NCBI GenBank assembly: GCA_937874515.1
Contig: CALNBV010000235.1
Span: forward strand, 1 to 64,000
DNA: 64,000 nt
Reading direction: 5' to 3'
Source: an uncultured Paenibacillaceae bacterium
GTDB taxonomy: Bacteria; Bacillota; Bacilli; Aneurinibacillales; Aneurinibacillaceae
Shown here: one piece after another, positions 50,079-59,062 of the stretch
How the letters are laid out: every line of letters begins with the position of its first letter
Position numbering within the stretch: position 1 is the first letter of the stretch
Program-made: the position numbers and the translations under genes
Notes under the pieces: model-generated
Seen by the model: the letters and a program-made list of their open reading frames with translations, nothing else
Told to the model about the DNA's origin: nothing
Database searches by the model: none

Positions 50079-50840
50079 ATGGAAAACATATTATTGGAAA
50101 AAAATAACGGGATTGCATTAGTTACCTTAAATCGTCCTGAAGTAAGAAATGCTATAAGTTTTGAAATGGTAGAAGAATTAGATGAATGTTTAGATGAACT
50201 TGTGGCGGATTCAGAAGTTAAAGTGGTCATCTTTACAGGGGCAGGGGACATTGCTTTTGCTTCTGGTGGAGATTTAGTACAATTCGGGTCTGTTCGTACG
50301 AAAGATAAATCTCAACCGATGTTACTTAAGGTATCTCGTTTATTAAGTAAAATTGACCGTTTTCCAAAACCAACCATTGCCATGATTAATGGGGCTGCCA
50401 TTGGCGGAGGGTGCGAATTTGCAACAGCCTGCCGCTTCCGTTTTGCCAGTGACAAATCTAAACTTGGTTTTGTACAAATTGGCATGCATATTATAACAGG
50501 TTGGGGCAGTGGCACTCGCTTAATGGAGAAAATCGGTACAAATCAAGGGTTAACCCTTCTATTAACTGGGGAAATGTTCGATTCCCAAAAAGGAAAAGAA
50601 ATTGGTTTTATTACTGAAGTTTATCCCCAGGATGAACTAAAAGAGAGTGTATTTAAATTAGCCGAAAAAATTGCTAAACAACCCCTTCCAGGCATTTTAG
50701 CCTATATGAAAATTGCCAAAATGGTGGATTCTAATTTATCCAGAGAAGTATGTATTGAAGAGGAAATTGATCTTTGTTCTGATTTGTGGGGTTCTGAGGA
50801 CCATTATGCAGTAATACAAAAATTCTTAAATAAAAAATAA
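50079..50840 (+). CDS. Enoyl-CoA hydratase/isomerase (crotonase) family protein
   Basis: 253 residues. Oxyanion loop residues FASGGDLVQF and NGAAIGGGCEFATACRFRFAS are present, including the first catalytic-position Glu (GGGCE). The second position, usually PE in GLPE, reads VQ (LGFVQIGMHI), so the standard hydratase Glu pair is incomplete. It could be an isomerase, hydrolase or decarboxylase of the family. Monocistronic; no acyl-CoA dehydrogenase or thiolase nearby to suggest a pathway. GAGGCGAGGG lies upstream. Confidence 0.85.
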   Translation: MENILLEKNNGIALVTLNRPEVRNAISFEMVEELDECLDELVADSEVKVVIFTGAGDIAFASGGDLVQFGSVRTKDKSQPMLLKVSRLLSKIDRFPKPTIAMINGAAIGGGCEFATACRFRFASDKSKLGFVQIGMHIITGWGSGTRLMEKIGTNQGLTLLLTGEMFDSQKGKEIGFITEVYPQDELKESVFKLAEKIAKQPLPGILAYMKIAKMVDSNLSREVCIEEEIDLCSDLWGSEDHYAVIQKFLNKK

Positions 50841-50974
50841 AAGTGAATTATTTCCTCCGTATAAATTGCAAAGGGTTTGGATATGCTGTTTTACTAGAAA
50901 ATCATTCTATGAATTCTATTAATGGCATAAAGATAGTTAAACAGGAATGCAATGAAAAACGGAGGGATATATAG

Positions 50975-51625
50975 ATGACAGCGATACGTCAGGATGCATG
51001 GACACCCGATGACGACCTGCTCCTTGCGGAAGTAACGCTTCGCCATATTAGAGAAGGGAGTACTCAGCTTGCTGCCTTTGAAGAAGTGGGGCAAAGGTTA
51101 GGGCGTACTTCGGCCGCCTGTGGATTTCGATGGAATAGTGCGATTCGTAAAAAATATGAGGCAGCGATTCAAATCGCAAAAGCACAACGCCAACAATTAA
51201 AAAAGACCAGAAGAAAGTCCATTGTTGAACAACCTGAACTAAAAGTGGTTCATGATGTAGAGATTGCTTCGGAACTAGGGGATAAACCATTTGTTCTTGA
51301 AGAAGATATTTCACTTGATACGGTCATTCGTTTCTTGAAAGGCCAAAAGGAAAATCACAAAAAAATTAAATTATTTGAAAAAGAAATAGCTGAGAAAAAT
51401 AAAGAATTACAACGCCTTCGTATAGAAAACGATTCTATGAGAAAAGAATTAAACAACATGAAAACGGATTATCAGGTGGTAAATGACGATTATAAAGCCT
51501 TGATTCAAATTATGGATCGGGCACGTAAAATGGCATTCTTAGCTGATGAAGATATGAATGTAGAAGATAAACCCCGGTTTAAAATGGACGCCAATGGCAA
51601 TTTAGAACGTGTGGATTATAGATAA
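50975..51625 (+). CDS. rsfA: RsfA-family prespore transcription factor (YlbO-like)
   Basis: 216 residues. A Myb/SANT-like N-terminal domain (RQDAWTPDDDLLLAEVTLRHIREG, FEEVGQRLGRTSAACGFRWNS) and a C-terminal coiled coil (about 115-180). RsfA tunes sigma-F dependent genes in the forespore; YlbO is a mother-cell relative. B. subtilis ylbO lies just upstream of the bshC-mraZ region, so YlbO is the likelier orthologue by position. AAACGGAGG precedes the ATG. Confidence 0.88.
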   Translation: MTAIRQDAWTPDDDLLLAEVTLRHIREGSTQLAAFEEVGQRLGRTSAACGFRWNSAIRKKYEAAIQIAKAQRQQLKKTRRKSIVEQPELKVVHDVEIASELGDKPFVLEEDISLDTVIRFLKGQKENHKKIKLFEKEIAEKNKELQRLRIENDSMRKELNNMKTDYQVVNDDYKALIQIMDRARKMAFLADEDMNVEDKPRFKMDANGNLERVDYR

Positions 51626-51639
51626 ACACCATGTGAATA

Positions 51640-51685
51640 GAATCTTAGGGTTGAATTTATTTTAACCCTGGGGTTCTTTTTTTTT
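51640..51685 (+). terminator. Terminator after the rsfA-like gene
   Basis: A 13-bp stem with several G-T pairs (51640-51652 with 51664-51676) followed by nine T. Confidence 0.8.
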
Positions 51686-51734
51686 GCCCGGCGAAATAGT
51701 CAGAATAGTAAAGGGATTTGAAAGGGTGAATGAG

Positions 51735-51959
51735 ATGAAGAAAATCGTCGCTTCAATGGCAGGAACAGTCATCGAGGTCCTTGTTCATGTAGGTGATAAG
51801 ATTATCGTAGGCCAGGTTGTGGTCATATTGGAATCTATGAAGATGGAGGTTCCCATTGAAGCAGAAGTTGCTGGCAAAGTGTCCTGGATTAAAGTGAATA
51901 CGGGTGATTTTGTCAATGAAGATGATATTCTTTTGGAGGTGGATGAGGGGAATGGGTGA
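51735..51959 (+). CDS. Stand-alone biotin/lipoyl carrier protein (YngHB-like)
   Basis: 74 residues, a single biotinyl domain: IVASMAGTVIEVLVHVGD, the modification site ESMKMEV with Lys36, and VNTGDFVNEDDILLEV. B. subtilis has such a protein (YngHB) besides AccB. The carboxylase or transferase it serves is not adjacent. The ATG at 51735 is 8 bases after AAAGGG. It lies 51 bases before bshC, between a terminator and the bshC promoter. Confidence 0.88.
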   Translation: MKKIVASMAGTVIEVLVHVGDKIIVGQVVVILESMKMEVPIEAEVAGKVSWIKVNTGDFVNEDDILLEVDEGNG

Positions 51960-51977
51960 AAAATATCCTGTATAATA

Positions 51978-51986
51978 TGGTATACT
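51978..51986 (+). promoter_or_regulatory. Extended -10 promoter of bshC
   Basis: TGG then TATACT (51981-51986), 24 bases before the bshC GTG; a TATAAT at 51971-51976 is an alternative -10. Confidence 0.45.
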
Positions 51987-52010
51987 TCTGAGAGGAAGGA
52001 GGCATGTCCT

Positions 52011-53642
52011 GTGCATATAGAAGAACTACAGATTCCTGCACCCCACTCTCTAATGGAAGATTATCTTTTTCAATTTGAAAAAGTGTCTCCCTTTTATACA
52101 TATTCCCCTTATCGAAAAGAGAGTTGGATTGAAAGAGTTGAATGGTTGGAAGGCCATCCATTAAATCATAGAGATGAATTGGTTCAAGGTTTAATGGAGT
52201 ATAATCAACAAGTTAATAACCATAAATCGGCATTTGCCAATATTACAAGACTACTGGACCAAAGATCCTGTGTTGTAATTGGTGGCCAGCAATCTGGGAT
52301 CTTAACCGGACCTTTATATTCCATACATAAAGCCATTACGATTTTACAGCTAGCGGAAAAGAAGGAAAAAGAGCTGGGTGTTCCAGTGATCCCTGTCTAT
52401 TGGATTGCTGGGGAAGACCATGATTATGATGAAGTGAATCATGTCTATATCCAATCTAAAGATGGAAAGGTTAAGAAAATCAAACTGGAAGAACAGCCAT
52501 CAGGACGAATGTCCATTAGCCATTTTCTTCTTGCCGAAAATACCCTGGATGACTTTATAGAAGAGTTTTTTGCGGGGCAAATAGAAACAGAGTACACCAT
52601 GGATTTAAAACAAACATTGCATGGGATGGCTGCCCAATCACAAACCTTAACTGATTTTTTTGCCAGGATTATGAGCTGGCTTTTCGGAGAAAAAGGTCTT
52701 GTGCTAGTAGATGCCACCCTTCCCTTTATTCGGCAATTAGAAAAGGAAACCTTTCGCGAAGTCATTATGGGAAATGAACAATTAAATGAAGCATTTATGA
52801 AGCAATCCAGAGAAATAGTAGAAGCTGGATATCATCGTCAGGTAGAAACAGAAGAACATAACGCCCATTTCTTTCTGTATGAAGATGGGAAAAGAACAGC
52901 TGTATTGAGGAAAGAAGAGGGTGTATTCTCCCTCAATGGAGGAGAAAAAACATTCACACGTGAAGATCTCCTTGTTCTTTTAGAAAATGAACCAGAACGG
53001 TTTAGTGCCAACGTTGTGACTCGCCCATTAATGCAAGAGCGTTTATTTCCTACCCTTGCTTTTGTCGGGGGTCCTGGGGAAATTGCATACTGGGGGTTAT
53101 ATCGCCAATATTTCTCTTTGTTTGGCATGGAGTTGCCCATTTTAATGCCCAGGATGACCTTTTCTATTGTAGAGGGGACCGTACAAAAGTATATGGAAAA
53201 ATATCAAATCTCGTTAACAGACCTCTTTGGTCAGCTTGGAGAAAAAAGGGATGAGATTCTTCGTTCATTACAAACCTTCCATTTTGAAGAGGTTTTTGAC
53301 CAGTTTCGTGGTCGGTTACGCCAGCAATATCAGGAGATTATTCAAGAGGCTGGTCATATGGAAACAGGTTTAATTAAGATTGGCGAAAAAAATCTTGATA
53401 AAATTCTTGAGCAGGTAAACTATTTCGAGAAAAAAACAGGTGAAGCCTTCCTGAAGAAAAACGAAGTCTTATTACGCCAGTTTGAACGGATTCAACTTTC
53501 CCTTTTCCCAATGGACAAACCCCAGGAACGTGTTTACAATATATTTGGTTATTTAAACAAGTATGGGTTATCATGGTTTAAGGAATTTGTTGGGGATTCT
53601 TATCATATAGATTCTCAACACATCGTGTGTTTTGCGAAATAA
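52011..53642 (+). CDS. bshC: Bacillithiol synthase BshC
   Basis: 543 residues, standard length. BshC adds cysteine to glucosaminyl-malate in the last step of bacillithiol synthesis. Family motifs: VVIGGQQSGILTGPLYSIHKAIT near residues 88-110, PVYWIAGEDHDYDEVNH near 128-143, and a C-terminal coiled coil (about 385-490). The start is GTG at 52011 behind AGGAAGGAGG. B. subtilis bshC (yllA) likewise sits just before mraZ; here ahcY is inserted between them. Confidence 0.96.
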   Translation: MHIEELQIPAPHSLMEDYLFQFEKVSPFYTYSPYRKESWIERVEWLEGHPLNHRDELVQGLMEYNQQVNNHKSAFANITRLLDQRSCVVIGGQQSGILTGPLYSIHKAITILQLAEKKEKELGVPVIPVYWIAGEDHDYDEVNHVYIQSKDGKVKKIKLEEQPSGRMSISHFLLAENTLDDFIEEFFAGQIETEYTMDLKQTLHGMAAQSQTLTDFFARIMSWLFGEKGLVLVDATLPFIRQLEKETFREVIMGNEQLNEAFMKQSREIVEAGYHRQVETEEHNAHFFLYEDGKRTAVLRKEEGVFSLNGGEKTFTREDLLVLLENEPERFSANVVTRPLMQERLFPTLAFVGGPGEIAYWGLYRQYFSLFGMELPILMPRMTFSIVEGTVQKYMEKYQISLTDLFGQLGEKRDEILRSLQTFHFEEVFDQFRGRLRQQYQEIIQEAGHMETGLIKIGEKNLDKILEQVNYFEKKTGEAFLKKNEVLLRQFERIQLSLFPMDKPQERVYNIFGYLNKYGLSWFKEFVGDSYHIDSQHIVCFAK

Positions 53643-53673
53643 AATAGTTTTAAAGGCAGGAGGCGGTATATAA

Positions 53674-54936
53674 ATGAGCACACAAAATGATAGCATGATT
53701 AAAGATATAAATTTAGCGCCAAGCGGCCATTTGAAAATTGACTGGGTAAAAGAACATATGCCCGTATTAAATGCCATTCGGGAACAATTTGAGAAAGAAC
53801 AACCCTTTAAAGGGTTGAAAGTGGCAATTTCTCTTCATTTAGAAGCTAAAACAGCCTATCTTGCGAAAGTGGTGCAAGCTGGTGGGGCAGAAGTAACCAT
53901 TACAGGAAGCAACCCCTTATCCACACAGGATGATGTATGTGCCGCTCTTGTTGAGGATGGAATTAGGGTGTTTGCTAAATATAATCCTGATCCAGAAGAG
54001 TATAAAGAGCATTTAATTAAAACTCTGGAAATTCGCCCAGATTTAATTATTGATGATGGTGGGGATTTAGTGACCATCCTTCACTCTGAACGGCCAGATT
54101 TACTAGAACAAGTGCGTGGGGGTTGCGAGGAAACCACAACTGGGGTTATTCGAAATCGGGCTCTGGAAAAATCCGGGCAATTAAAGTTCCCGATGATTGC
54201 TGTGAATGATGCCTATTGCAAATACCTTTTTGATAACCGTTATGGAACAGGTCAGTCTGTATGGGATGGAATTAACCGTACAACCAATTTAGTGGTAGCC
54301 GGCAAAACTGTCGTGGTGGTAGGCTATGGCTGGTGTGGCCGCGGGGTTGCTATGCGGGCAAAAGGATTAGGTGCTAAAGTCGTTGTTACGGAAGTAGATG
54401 GCATTAAAGCCATTGAAGCCTATATGGATGGGTTTGAAGTATTCCCAATGACCGAAGCAGCCAAACACGGGGATTACTTTGTCACTGTAACCGGAAATCG
54501 GGACGTCATCCGAGGAGAACACATTGCCAACATGAAAGATGGAGCCATTCTTTCCAATGCAGGACACTTTGATGTGGAAATAAATAAAGTGGAATTGGAA
54601 TCCATTTCGGTTTCCAACCGGGTGGTTCGCAAAGATATTGAAGAATATGTTTTAAACAATGGACGGAAAATTTATTTACTGGCAGAAGGTCGTCTGGTGA
54701 ACCTGGCAGCAGGGGACGGCCATCCAGCAGAAATCATGGATATGACCTTTGCTTTACAGGCGGCATCCCTTGCTTATGTAAATGAGCAATTTAAAGAAAT
54801 TGGTCCTCGTGTTTTAAATGTTCCTTATGAATTAGATGAAAAGGTTGCCCGTTTAAAACTTGAAGCCCTTGGCATTGGTATTGACCAATTAACGCCTGAA
54901 CAGATTAAGTACCTTGAAAGTTGGAATGAAGAATAG
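53674..54936 (+). CDS. ahcY: Adenosylhomocysteinase (short, archaeal-type)
   Basis: 420 residues. It reversibly splits S-adenosylhomocysteine to adenosine and homocysteine with bound NAD. Seen: HLEAKTA, DDGGDL, NDAYCKYLFDNRYGTGQS, NAD motif GYGWCGRG near 212 and NAGHFDVEI. The C-terminal KYRY-type tail of long eukaryotic enzymes is absent, as in archaeal and thermophile enzymes. Most Bacillus use the MtnN route instead. S-inosylhomocysteine is an alternative substrate in some relatives. It lies 31 bases after bshC, probably co-transcribed. Confidence 0.93.
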   Translation: MSTQNDSMIKDINLAPSGHLKIDWVKEHMPVLNAIREQFEKEQPFKGLKVAISLHLEAKTAYLAKVVQAGGAEVTITGSNPLSTQDDVCAALVEDGIRVFAKYNPDPEEYKEHLIKTLEIRPDLIIDDGGDLVTILHSERPDLLEQVRGGCEETTTGVIRNRALEKSGQLKFPMIAVNDAYCKYLFDNRYGTGQSVWDGINRTTNLVVAGKTVVVVGYGWCGRGVAMRAKGLGAKVVVTEVDGIKAIEAYMDGFEVFPMTEAAKHGDYFVTVTGNRDVIRGEHIANMKDGAILSNAGHFDVEINKVELESISVSNRVVRKDIEEYVLNNGRKIYLLAEGRLVNLAAGDGHPAEIMDMTFALQAASLAYVNEQFKEIGPRVLNVPYELDEKVARLKLEALGIGIDQLTPEQIKYLESWNEE

Positions 54937-54945
54937 AAATGGAAT

Positions 54946-54978
54946 AAAAATCCTCCTTTTATTAGGGAGGATTTTTTT
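54946..54978 (+). terminator. Terminator after ahcY
   Basis: AAAAATCCTCC pairs with GGAGGATTTTT around a 9-base loop, with seven T. Confidence 0.9.
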
Positions 54979-54979
54979 G

Positions 54980-54985
54980 TATAAT
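54980..54985 (+). promoter_or_regulatory. -10 element of the mraZ promoter
   Basis: A perfect TATAAT directly after the ahcY terminator, 72 bases before the mraZ ATG; no good -35 is visible because the terminator occupies that place. Confidence 0.5.
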
Positions 54986-55003
54986 CACGAATATGAAGAA
55001 GTG

Positions 55004-55029
55004 TGGTAGAAAGTGGGGCGAAGTGGGGC
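55004..55029 (+). promoter_or_regulatory. MraZ operator boxes
   Basis: AAGTGGGGC at 55011-55019 is repeated at 55021-55029, and a degenerate TGGT falls at 55004-55007. TGG words thus recur every 10 bp, as in the TGGGN repeats that MraZ binds before its own operon in E. coli. Confidence 0.7.
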
Positions 55030-55057
55030 CCAAGGAGAATTTGGTGGTGAACAAGTC

Positions 55058-55489
55058 ATGTTCATGGGAGAATATCAACACAGCATTGATGAAAAGGGAA
55101 GATTAATTATCCCATCCAAATTCCGGGATGGACTAGGAGACACCTTTGTCATAACTCGTGGTTTAGACCAGTGCCTCTTTGTTTACCCTATGGAAGAATG
55201 GACCCTTCTTGAGAACAAATTGAAATCCCTTCCATTTACCCGGGCAGATGCCCGTGCCTTTACTCGTCTTCTATTTTCCGGAGCCACAGAATGTATTTTA
55301 GACAAACAGGGGAGGGTGACTCTTCCTGCTAATTTACGTTCCCATGCACTGTTAGAAAAAGACTGTATTGTGATTGGCGTCTCCAATCGAGTAGAGATTT
55401 GGAGTGCATCACAATGGCAACATTATTTTGAGCAATCAGGGGATTCATTCAACGAAATCGCCGAAAAAATCGTGGATTTTGATTTATAA
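55058..55489 (+). CDS. mraZ: Transcriptional regulator MraZ
   Basis: 143 residues, the normal length. Two AbrB/SpoVT-like half-domains each with a DxxGR signature: DEKGRLIIPSKFR (about 10-22) and DKQGRVTLPANLR (about 84-96). It binds DNA repeats in front of its own operon and tunes division and cell-wall genes. The ATG at 55058 has GGTGGTGA 7 bases upstream; the open frame from 55013 lies over the operator repeats and is not conserved. Confidence 0.96.
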   Translation: MFMGEYQHSIDEKGRLIIPSKFRDGLGDTFVITRGLDQCLFVYPMEEWTLLENKLKSLPFTRADARAFTRLLFSGATECILDKQGRVTLPANLRSHALLEKDCIVIGVSNRVEIWSASQWQHYFEQSGDSFNEIAEKIVDFDL

Positions 55490-55510
55490 TCATCCCCGGG
55501 AGGTTTTAGT

Positions 55511-56443
55511 ATGTTTCATCACATCACTGTTTTACAGCAAGAATCTGTTGAAGGGTTACAAGTGAAACCAGATGGCATTTACTTTGATTGTACGTTAGGG
55601 GGAGCTGGACACAGTTACCTTATAGCAAGTCAACTGGGTCCCAATGGTCGATTAATTGGGATTGATCAGGATGATATGGCACTTCAGTCTGCCAGAGAAA
55701 GACTATCTCCCTATATGGACAGGGTAACCCTGGTTAAAAGTAATTTTCGCCATTTAAAAGATATAAGCAAGGACTTAGATCTCCCTCATGTTGATGGTAT
55801 CCTATTTGATTTAGGCGTTTCGTCTCCTCAATTAGACCAGGGGGATCGGGGGTTTAGTTATCAACAGGATGCCATGCTTGATATGAGAATGGATCGGGAA
55901 CAGCCTTTAATGGCGTATCATGTTGTGAATGAATGGCCTGAGGAAGAAATCGCTCGCATTTTATTCGTATATGGGGAAGAGAAATTTTCCCGCAGAATCG
56001 CCAGAGAGATTGTGAATCAAAGGAATCGAAAACCCGTTGAAACCACAGGGGAATTAGTGGAAATTATTAAAAAATCCATTCCTGCTGCTGCCCGTCGTAC
56101 AGGCCCACATCCCGCTAAACGGTCCTTCCAAGGAATCCGCATTGCTGTTAACGATGAGTTAAATGCTTTTCAAGAAGCGTTGAAGGATGGCATTGAACTA
56201 TTAAGTCCTGGCGGAAGAATATGTGTCATTACCTTCCACTCTTTAGAGGACCGAATTTGCAAACAAATCTTCCAGGAATACAGTAAAGGGTGTACCTGCC
56301 CTCCTGGTTTTCCGATATGTGTGTGCGGGAATACCCCAATTATTAAGGTAATTACACGGAAACCTTTACTCCCTGGAGAGCAAGAATTAGAAGGAAATCC
56401 GAGGGCGCGTTCAGCAAAATTGCGCATCGGAGAAAAACGATAG
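55511..56443 (+). CDS. rsmH: 16S rRNA (cytosine1402-N4)-methyltransferase RsmH
   Basis: 310 residues. SAM motif CTLGGAGHS near 26-34; FDLGVSSPQLDQGDRGFSY; and the C-terminal CVITFHSLEDR. It methylates C1402 in the ribosomal decoding centre. Formerly MraW. GGGAGG lies 7 bases before the ATG. Second gene of the dcw cluster. Confidence 0.97.
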   Translation: MFHHITVLQQESVEGLQVKPDGIYFDCTLGGAGHSYLIASQLGPNGRLIGIDQDDMALQSARERLSPYMDRVTLVKSNFRHLKDISKDLDLPHVDGILFDLGVSSPQLDQGDRGFSYQQDAMLDMRMDREQPLMAYHVVNEWPEEEIARILFVYGEEKFSRRIAREIVNQRNRKPVETTGELVEIIKKSIPAAARRTGPHPAKRSFQGIRIAVNDELNAFQEALKDGIELLSPGGRICVITFHSLEDRICKQIFQEYSKGCTCPPGFPICVCGNTPIIKVITRKPLLPGEQELEGNPRARSAKLRIGEKR

Positions 56444-56462
56444 AGGGAAGGGGAATGGATTT

Positions 56463-56828
56463 GTGAAAATATTCAACCATGGGAATCTTGCGGTTGATAT
56501 TCAAAGAAAGACACAACCTGCAACCAAGACCGTTCAAAAGAAAAAAGTCATCCTTCGTTATGGCATCAGCGGAAAAGAAAAACTGGCCTACTTTATTGCT
56601 ATTATGATTATTGTTTCTATTTCTTTAATGGTTCTGGCCAGATATTCGGAAGTGTCTAAATATAATTATCAACTCGTAGGAATCCAACAACAGATGAAAC
56701 AGACACAGGAAGAAAATAATCAATTGAAATTACAAATTGATGCATTAAGCAATCCAGAGAGAATTAAAACTGTAGCCAATGAAATGGGTCTAGCCCAACA
56801 TGAAGGTTCTGTAAAGGTTTATAAATAA
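56463..56828 (+). CDS. ftsL: Cell division protein FtsL
   Basis: 121 residues. A basic N terminus, one membrane span (about 41-60) and an extracellular leucine-zipper-like coiled coil (about 65-100), then ERIKTVANEMGL. It belongs to the DivIC/FtsL/FtsB divisome complex. The start is GTG at 56463 after GGAAGGGGA. Identified by topology and its place between rsmH and pbpB. Confidence 0.9.
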   Translation: MKIFNHGNLAVDIQRKTQPATKTVQKKKVILRYGISGKEKLAYFIAIMIIVSISLMVLARYSEVSKYNYQLVGIQQQMKQTQEENNQLKLQIDALSNPERIKTVANEMGLAQHEGSVKVYK

Positions 56829-56858
56829 GAAATTGCCTCAAATGAGGGGGTTACACCG

Positions 56859-58991
56859 GTGACAAGAAAGAGAATTGGGTATCGCACCTTATCTTTGGGA
56901 GTGCTATTTACGGCGCTCTTTTTTTTGCTTATTTTACGTACTTTTTGGATTCAAGTGGTAAAAAGCGAAGAAATTATGACGAAAGCCAATGATGTTTGGG
57001 AGCGGAGTTCAGGGGTAACGCCGAAACGGGGAGCCATCTTAGACCGGAATGGGGAAGTTCTTGCTTATACTTCCAAAGCCTATACCGTTATTGCTCGTTT
57101 ACAACCCTATTCTAAAGGAAATCAGAATTATGTGAAGGATAAGGAAAAAACAGCGGTCCAATTGGCGCCGATTATCGGTGCTTCTGCAGAAGAAATTGTT
57201 GAAAAATTAAACAAGGATAGCAAACAAATAGAACTTCGTCCCTGGGGTTGGAAGATTAACGAAGATCAGGCGAAGAAAATTATTGCTCTTAAACTACCAG
57301 GGATTAGTCTATATGAAGAAAGCCGCCGTTACTATCCCAAAGGGGAATTCGCCTCCCATTTAGTGGGCTATGTTGATTTGGATGGCATGGCCCAAATGGG
57401 AATTGAAAAAACACAGAATCAGTCTTTAGCTGGAATCAAAGGCAGCATTAATATGAAAGTGGATCGGAAGGGAAATCCCATTCCTGGAGAAACAGAGGGA
57501 AATCGGCCTGTTATTGATGGGAGCAATGTGGTATTAACCATTGATAAACAAATTCAAGGGTATGTGGAACAGGCGTTAAATGAGATTTGGACCAAATATC
57601 AGGCGAAAGGGATTACTGTTATTGTCTCTGACCCTAATACCGGTGAAATCTTAGGGATGGGGAATCGACCATCCTTTAATCCTAATGAATATCGTAAAGC
57701 GGAAATGGGCCATTTTTTAAATTCAGCCATTGGCAGCAACTACGAACCAGGTTCAACCTTCAAAATCGTTACCCTGGCAGCAGCCATTGAAGAAGGATTA
57801 TTTAATGCTAATGAATCCTTTATGTCAGGCTCTTATTCTAAAATAAAAAATGCCCCACCCATAAAGGACCATAATGGAGGAAAAGGATGGGGGACAATTA
57901 CTTTTAAAGAAGGGGTTAAACGCTCAAGTAACGTGGCCTTTACAATCCTTGGTTATGAACGTTTACAAAGAGATAAATTATTTTCCTATTTTACTAAGTT
58001 TGGTTTTGGACAACGTACAGGTATTGAATTGCCAGGGGAGGAATCCGGGTTATTGAATACGAAAACCGAGAACCCCAGGGATATAGCCACCGTGGCCTTC
58101 GGGCAAGGGGTTGGGGTTACCGCCATCCAGCAAGTAGCAGCAGTTGGTGCAGTAGCCAATGGGGGCAATTTAATGAAACCTTATCTGGTAAAAGAAATTT
58201 GGGATAGCAAAAATAAAAAACTTCTTTCAACTAGCAAACCAAAAGTAGTCAGAAGAGTTGTATCAGAACAAACCAGCGCACAGGTAAGAGAGTTATTATC
58301 TGCCGTTGTTAATGAAAAAAACGGAACGGGCCAGGGCTATGCCATGGAAGGTTTCCAGGTAGCGGGGAAAACAGGAACAGCCCAGGTTTTTGAAAATGGA
58401 AAGTATGTTGAAGGGAAATATATTACATCCTTTATTGGTTTTGCTCCAAAAGATAATCCTAAACTTCTTATTTATGTTGTGGTGGATCAACCAGAAATTG
58501 ATAATCAAGGAGCTGGTGGAACTCTAATCGCTGTACCAATCTTCAAATCAGTGATGGAAAATAGTTTGCGTTATTTGCATTATATTCCTGTGATTCCTGG
58601 GAAAACAGAAGCGGGTACCGATAGTTTATCCTTTACTATGCCTTCTTTAGCGGGTTTAACAGTAGCTAACGCTGAAAAGCAATGCAAGAATTTGGGATTG
58701 ACCTTTGAGAAATTCGGAAATGGAAATACAGTGATTAGACAAATCCCTGCTCCGGGAACGTCTATGGTACAAGGAGGAAAAGCCATTTTATTAACTTCAA
58801 ATGAGAAGGTGGCAATGCCAGACTTGACAGGAAGAACCTTACGGGAAGTTACGGAAGTATGTGAATTGTTAGGGATTAAACTGGTAAGCGCCAAAGGGGT
58901 AGGATATGTAGTTTCTCAAACCATTGCTCCAGGGACTCTGTTGGGTAAAGGGCCAAGCCTCCAGGTGCAATTGTCACCGAAAAACCCATAG
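56859..58991 (+). CDS. pbpB: Division transpeptidase PBP2B with two PASTA domains
   Basis: 710 residues. One N-terminal membrane anchor (about 10-30), the PBP dimerisation domain, and the transpeptidase domain with SxxK in PGSTFK, SSN in RSSNVAF and KTG in AGKTGTAQ. Two C-terminal PASTA domains start near residues 590 and 650 (MPSLAGLTV; MPDLTGRTL). It crosslinks septal peptidoglycan. The start is GTG at 56859, 8 bases after GGGGG. Confidence 0.96.
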   Translation: MTRKRIGYRTLSLGVLFTALFFLLILRTFWIQVVKSEEIMTKANDVWERSSGVTPKRGAILDRNGEVLAYTSKAYTVIARLQPYSKGNQNYVKDKEKTAVQLAPIIGASAEEIVEKLNKDSKQIELRPWGWKINEDQAKKIIALKLPGISLYEESRRYYPKGEFASHLVGYVDLDGMAQMGIEKTQNQSLAGIKGSINMKVDRKGNPIPGETEGNRPVIDGSNVVLTIDKQIQGYVEQALNEIWTKYQAKGITVIVSDPNTGEILGMGNRPSFNPNEYRKAEMGHFLNSAIGSNYEPGSTFKIVTLAAAIEEGLFNANESFMSGSYSKIKNAPPIKDHNGGKGWGTITFKEGVKRSSNVAFTILGYERLQRDKLFSYFTKFGFGQRTGIELPGEESGLLNTKTENPRDIATVAFGQGVGVTAIQQVAAVGAVANGGNLMKPYLVKEIWDSKNKKLLSTSKPKVVRRVVSEQTSAQVRELLSAVVNEKNGTGQGYAMEGFQVAGKTGTAQVFENGKYVEGKYITSFIGFAPKDNPKLLIYVVVDQPEIDNQGAGGTLIAVPIFKSVMENSLRYLHYIPVIPGKTEAGTDSLSFTMPSLAGLTVANAEKQCKNLGLTFEKFGNGNTVIRQIPAPGTSMVQGGKAILLTSNEKVAMPDLTGRTLREVTEVCELLGIKLVSAKGVGYVVSQTIAPGTLLGKGPSLQVQLSPKNP

Positions 58992-59062
58992 CTTGTTCTA
59001 TCTTATCTCTTCTTTGAATAGGGTATTTCTTGAGAAGACCCTTATTGAGGAGGAGTATTAGA

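Noticed and set aside
58992..59062. Sigma-E promoter before spoVD
   Set aside because: No CATA-type -10 with suitable -35 was found in the gap.
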